Part shown: positions 5,507 through 7,567 of the stretch, piece after piece
Layout: every line of letters begins with the position of its first letter
Numbering within the stretch: position 1 is the first letter of the stretch
NCBI GenBank assembly: GCA_017860675.1
Contig: JAGDMV010000087.1
Span: 1-7,567 of the forward strand
Direction of reading: 5' to 3'
Source of the DNA: Chloroflexota bacterium
Lineage (GTDB): Bacteria > Chloroflexota > Limnocylindria > Limnocylindrales > CSP1-4
Length of the DNA stretch: 7,567 nucleotides
Translations under genes and position numbers: made by a program
Notes under the pieces: generated by a model
The model's input: only the letters and a program-made list of their open reading frames with translations
Database searches by the model: none
Told to the model about the DNA's origin: nothing

Positions 5507-6709
5507 GTGACGCCCCGCCCCCCCGGCCGGCCCAGCCAGGTCCGCCCGCGACCACCCTCGTCCGGGCGGCCCGTCGGCCCTGCTCCGCAGTACCGGCCTC
5601 TGACCCCGACCGTGGCCACGCGTCGACCTCTTCCGAAGCCGTCGCGCGGCATGCCCCTGGTCATCCGGGCGCTGCTGGTGGTGGCCATCGTGGCGCTCGC
5701 CGGGGTGGTCCTCTGGACGGCGACCGGCCAGCTCCCCCGCCTCGTCGCCGCGCTCGGCGACACGTTTGGAGGGATCACCAGCGGGCTGCTCACCACGCCG
5801 TCCCCGAGCCCCACGCCGGTCGAGATCCTCGACTCGCCGGTCCTCGATCCACCAGAGGAGCCCTACACCAACCGCGAGACCGTCGACATCACCGGCAGCG
5901 TGCCGGGCGAGGTCGCCGGCCAGAAGGGCTACGTCATCCGGATCTACATCGCGGTGCCCGACCAGCCGGCGACGCCGGTCCGCGAGATGGCGGTGGGCGA
6001 GACGCCCGCCTTCGTCGTCGCCGAGCTGCCGCTGGCGGCCGGCCGCAACGAGATCAGCGCCACGATCGTGGGCCCCAGCTCCGAGAGCGAGCCGTCGGCC
6101 AGCATCACCTACGTCCTGGACACCACCAAGCCCGCCATCACCATCTCGTCGCCCAAGAACAAGGCCAAGGTCAACGGCCCGACCGTGACCATCAAGGGCA
6201 AGACCCAGGGCCGCAGCGAGCTCGTGGCCCGGAACGAGACCAGCGGCGCGGTCGGCACCGCCACCGCCAAGTCGGACGGGACGTTCGCCATCAAGGTCGG
6301 CCTGGGGGCCGGGACGAACACGATCAAGGTGACCGCCACCGACCCGGCAGGGAATTCCTCCTCCAAGGCCATCACGGTCCGGCGCGGCGCCGTCGAGGCG
6401 ACGGTCCGCCTCACCGCGTCGTCCTCGCGGTTCAGCGCCGCGAAGCTGCCGCGCCCCCTCGTCCTGACGGCGGTCGTCACCGATCCGAACGGGCGGCCGA
6501 TCTCGGGCGCACCCGTCAGCTTCACGGTCAGCGTCCCAGGGGTGCCAGCCATCACCGGCGACGCCACCACGAACGCGTCCGGCGTGGCCACCTACCGGCT
6601 CACGATCCCGAAGGGCGCCACCACCGGGTCGGGGCCGGCGACCGCCCTGGCAACGACGGAGGAGTTCGGCGACCTCTCCACGTCGATCGTCATCACGATC
6701 GTCAGATAG
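5507..6709 (+). CDS. membrane-anchored protein with three Ig-like domains
   Basis: A 400-residue protein. Residues 1-48 are Pro/Arg-rich and positively charged, so cytoplasmic. Residues 50-71 form one hydrophobic helix (LVIRALLVVAIVALAGVVLW). A TPSPSPTP linker (97-104) leads to about 295 extracellular residues. These divide into three beta-rich segments: about 106-204, ending SITYVLDTTKP; 208-293, with the repeat-like features VNGPTVTIKGK, DGTFAIKV and NTIKVTATDPAGN typical of bacterial Ig-like domains; and 296-399, with LTAVVTDPNGRPISGAPVSF and TNASGVATYRL, typical of Big_1/invasin-type domains. There are no cysteines and no catalytic motif, so a structural or adhesive surface role is likely. 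The GTG start is chosen from the -10-like box and the N-terminal composition; an in-frame TTG at 5420 gives a longer but less plausible start. It is divergent from the folate operon. Confidence 0.85.
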   Translation: MTPRPPGRPSQVRPRPPSSGRPVGPAPQYRPLTPTVATRRPLPKPSRGMPLVIRALLVVAIVALAGVVLWTATGQLPRLVAALGDTFGGITSGLLTTPSPSPTPVEILDSPVLDPPEEPYTNRETVDITGSVPGEVAGQKGYVIRIYIAVPDQPATPVREMAVGETPAFVVAELPLAAGRNEISATIVGPSSESEPSASITYVLDTTKPAITISSPKNKAKVNGPTVTIKGKTQGRSELVARNETSGAVGTATAKSDGTFAIKVGLGAGTNTIKVTATDPAGNSSSKAITVRRGAVEATVRLTASSSRFSAAKLPRPLVLTAVVTDPNGRPISGAPVSFTVSVPGVPAITGDATTNASGVATYRLTIPKGATTGSGPATALATTEEFGDLSTSIVITIVR

Positions 6710-6751
6710 GGGCGGTCGGGCGGGGCCTCCGGTCGGGGTGGCGGGCGGGGG
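6709..6751 (+). other. G-rich tract able to form a G-quadruplex
   Basis: Directly after the stop of the Ig-like protein gene the + strand has six runs of three or more G: 6709-6712, 6718-6720, 6722-6725, 6734-6737, 6743-6745 and 6747-6751. Loops of 1 to 9 bases fit a three-tier quadruplex in the mRNA 3' end or DNA. High background GC lowers the significance. Confidence 0.35.
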
Positions 6752-6815
6752 CCGGCCGGCAACGGCGGACTGATGGGCGACGGCGCCCAGTCGCGCAGGC
6801 GTCCGCTCGGCGATC

Positions 6816-6834
6816 GCGGCCGACGTGCGGCCGC
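6816..6834. repeat. inverted repeat just upstream of a promoter
   Basis: GCGGCCG (6816-6822) pairs with CGGCCGC (6828-6834) around the loop ACGTG. It ends seven bases before the -35 box of the double zinc-ribbon gene. It could be an operator or the end of the upstream transcript; there is no T-tract. Confidence 0.35.
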
Positions 6835-6841
6835 CGGGGGG

Positions 6842-6870
6842 TTTACGAGCGGCGCCGGCGCAGCTACGAT
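6842..6870 (+). promoter_or_regulatory. promoter of the double zinc-ribbon gene, leaderless
   Basis: A -35 box TTTACG (6842-6847) and a -10 box TACGAT (6865-6870) are separated by exactly 17 bases; each matches the sigma-70 consensus at four of six positions. The predicted transcription start is near 6877, one base before the ATG at 6878, so the mRNA would have no leader. No Shine-Dalgarno is present upstream of that ATG. Confidence 0.6.
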
Positions 6871-6877
6871 CCGCGCC

Positions 6878-7186
6878 ATGGCGAACTGGCGCTGCCCGCA
6901 TTGCCGCACGCCCCAGCCTGAGGCGGCGCGCTGCTGGGTCTGTCGCCGTTCCAGCACGGCCTGCTCGGTCTGCCGCCACTTCCGTCGCTCGGTCGCGACC
7001 CCTTACGGTGGCACCTGCGGGCTCGACGCGCGGCGCGTCCCGCTCCGCGGCGACGAGCTCCGCGGCTGCTGGCGACCGATCATCCGTTCTGGTGGCCCGA
7101 CCACCCTGGGCGACATCGCCGTGGTCGACCCGCTCGGACCGCCGCTCGGCGTGCCCGGCGGGCTGTGGGCCGACGCCGAGGCCTGA
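6878..7186 (+). CDS. small double zinc-ribbon protein
   Basis: A 102-residue protein with eight cysteines. The first ribbon is CPHC (6-9) and CWVC (19-22). The second is CSVC (29-32) with single cysteines at 47 (TCGLD) and 64 (GCW). The first module is a rubredoxin-like CxxC-x9-CxxC knuckle; the second has wider CxxC-x14-C-x16-C spacing. Residues 70-102 are Gly/Pro/Leu-rich without clear structure. Zinc binding is well supported by the cysteine pattern, but the partner is unknown. The ATG is favoured over an in-frame ATG at 6773 because the ribbon begins at residue 4 and a promoter points at this ATG. The family is not recognised with certainty. It converges on the PASTA gene with a 42-base gap. 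Confidence 0.8.
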   Translation: MANWRCPHCRTPQPEAARCWVCRRSSTACSVCRHFRRSVATPYGGTCGLDARRVPLRGDELRGCWRPIIRSGGPTTLGDIAVVDPLGPPLGVPGGLWADAEA

Positions 7187-7193
7187 ACCCGTT

Positions 7194-7215
7194 GCCGGCG
7201 GCGATGCGGGCCGGC
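7194..7215. terminator. weak hairpin between convergent genes
   Basis: GCCGGC (7194-7199) pairs with GCCGGC (7210-7215) around a 10-base loop in the 42-base gap between the double zinc-ribbon gene and the PASTA gene. There is no T-tract. Support comes from position and symmetry only. Confidence 0.25.
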
Positions 7216-7228
7216 CGGGACCCCGTGC

Positions 7229-7567
7229 CTACGGGCAGGTCGCGGGCTTGGTCGGGACAGCGGTGAGCTTGATCGACGAGCCCGGCGCCACGCCGGTCCC
7301 CACCGCTGGATCCTGCGTGTCGACGTACTCCGTGTCGGCCGGGTTGAGGCCGCCCCAGTCGATCACCAGGTTCTGGCCCGTGGCCTGGGTCTTGGCCGCC
7401 GCCACGTCCAGGCAGACGTAGTCCTTCACGGCGACCGGCGCCGGCGTCGGCGCCGGCGTGGGCGGAGGCGTCGGGGTCGGCGTCGGCACCGGGGTTGGAA
7501 CGGGCGTCGGCACCGGCGTCGGGGTCGGCTCCGGCGTCGGGGTCGGCGACGGCGTCGGCTCGGGACC
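7229..7567 (-). CDS. PASTA-domain protein, C-terminal fragment (runs off the right edge)
   Basis: The reading frame stays open to the last base of the window, so 112 C-terminal residues of a longer protein are visible. Residues 2-44 are an extended linker of Thr-Pro, Glu-Pro and Val-Pro pairs. Residues 49-112 resemble one PASTA domain: an N-terminal strand and helix (VCLDVAAAKTQATG), LVIDWGGL, then YVDTQDPAVGTGVAPGSSIKL with the typical Q-x-P-x-x-G-x-x-V-x-x-G-S core. PASTA domains bind peptidoglycan fragments or act as spacers in PknB-type kinases and penicillin-binding proteins. Cys52 and Cys111 flank the domain and could form a disulfide if it is extracellular. The N-terminal partner (kinase, transmembrane segment or other) is outside the window. 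A GTG at 7513 lies within the Pro/Thr linker and is not a credible start. Confidence 0.75.
   Translation of the reverse strand, partial: GPEPTPSPTPTPEPTPTPVPTPVPTPVPTPTPTPPPTPAPTPAPVAVKDYVCLDVAAAKTQATGQNLVIDWGGLNPADTEYVDTQDPAVGTGVAPGSSIKLTAVPTKPATCP
7436..7564 (-). repeat. degenerate short tandem repeat encoding the Thr-Pro linker
   Basis: The + strand repeats GGCGTCGG-type units every 6 to 12 bases, coding on the - strand for alternating Pro with Thr, Val, Glu, Ser or Ala. Such DNA is prone to slippage, so linker length may vary between strains, and assembly here may be less reliable. Confidence 0.6.

Noticed and set aside
5290..5814. N-terminal extension of the four-Cys protein to residue 373
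   Set aside because: Would overlap the divergent Ig-like gene; the GTG at 5289 has a perfect AGGAGG, which no upstream start has.
5173..6921. 582-codon open frame on +
   Set aside because: His/Arg/Gly-rich shadow of the Ig-like protein gene in another frame.
4706..6979. 757-codon open frame on -
   Set aside because: Runs antisense through the Ig-like gene and out of frame through the four-Cys gene; no recognisable domain.

Overview
This is a very GC-rich window whose coding regions show strong G/C preference at third codon positions. It carries six complete protein genes plus zinc-ribbon and PASTA genes towards the right edge. The proteins are bacterial. The compact folate operon, small zinc-ribbon proteins, Pro/Thr-rich surface linkers and apparent leaderless promoters would suit a high-GC Chloroflexota (for example a Limnocylindria-like environmental lineage) or another high-GC terrabacterial group. 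That placement is an inference from style, not from a marker gene.

Left part (1-1735, + strand). A 183-base leader precedes a TerC-family membrane protein. The leader contains the conserved pieces of the yybP-ykoY manganese riboswitch: a GGGGAGTA element, a GAGACC element, and a P1 helix that closes them. The 3' strand of P1 can instead pair with the Shine-Dalgarno of terC, which suggests Mn2+-controlled translation of a Mn exporter. A small TFIIB-type zinc-ribbon protein follows, possibly in the same transcript.

Middle part (1791-5289, - strand). Four tightly packed genes are read right to left: an unrecognised protein with four conserved-looking cysteines, folC (dihydrofolate/folylpolyglutamate synthase), folP (dihydropteroate synthase) and folB (dihydroneopterin aldolase). 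FolB makes 6-hydroxymethyl-dihydropterin, FolP joins its activated form to p-aminobenzoate, and FolC adds glutamate. The kinase FolK, needed between FolB and FolP, is not in the window. Spacings are 19 nt, 10 nt and a 4-nt GTGA overlap, so the cluster looks like one transcript. It converges on the zinc-ribbon gene at about 1740-1790.

Right part (5290-7567). A 217-base divergent intergenic region holds three copies of CCCGCGCGCC and a -10-like box placed for a leaderless start. A membrane-anchored protein with about three Ig-like domains follows (+). Then come a G-rich stretch, a promoter with both -35 and -10 boxes, and a 102-residue double zinc-ribbon protein (+). The window ends with the 3' part of a - strand gene encoding a Pro/Thr linker and a C-terminal PASTA domain, whose 5' end lies beyond the right edge.
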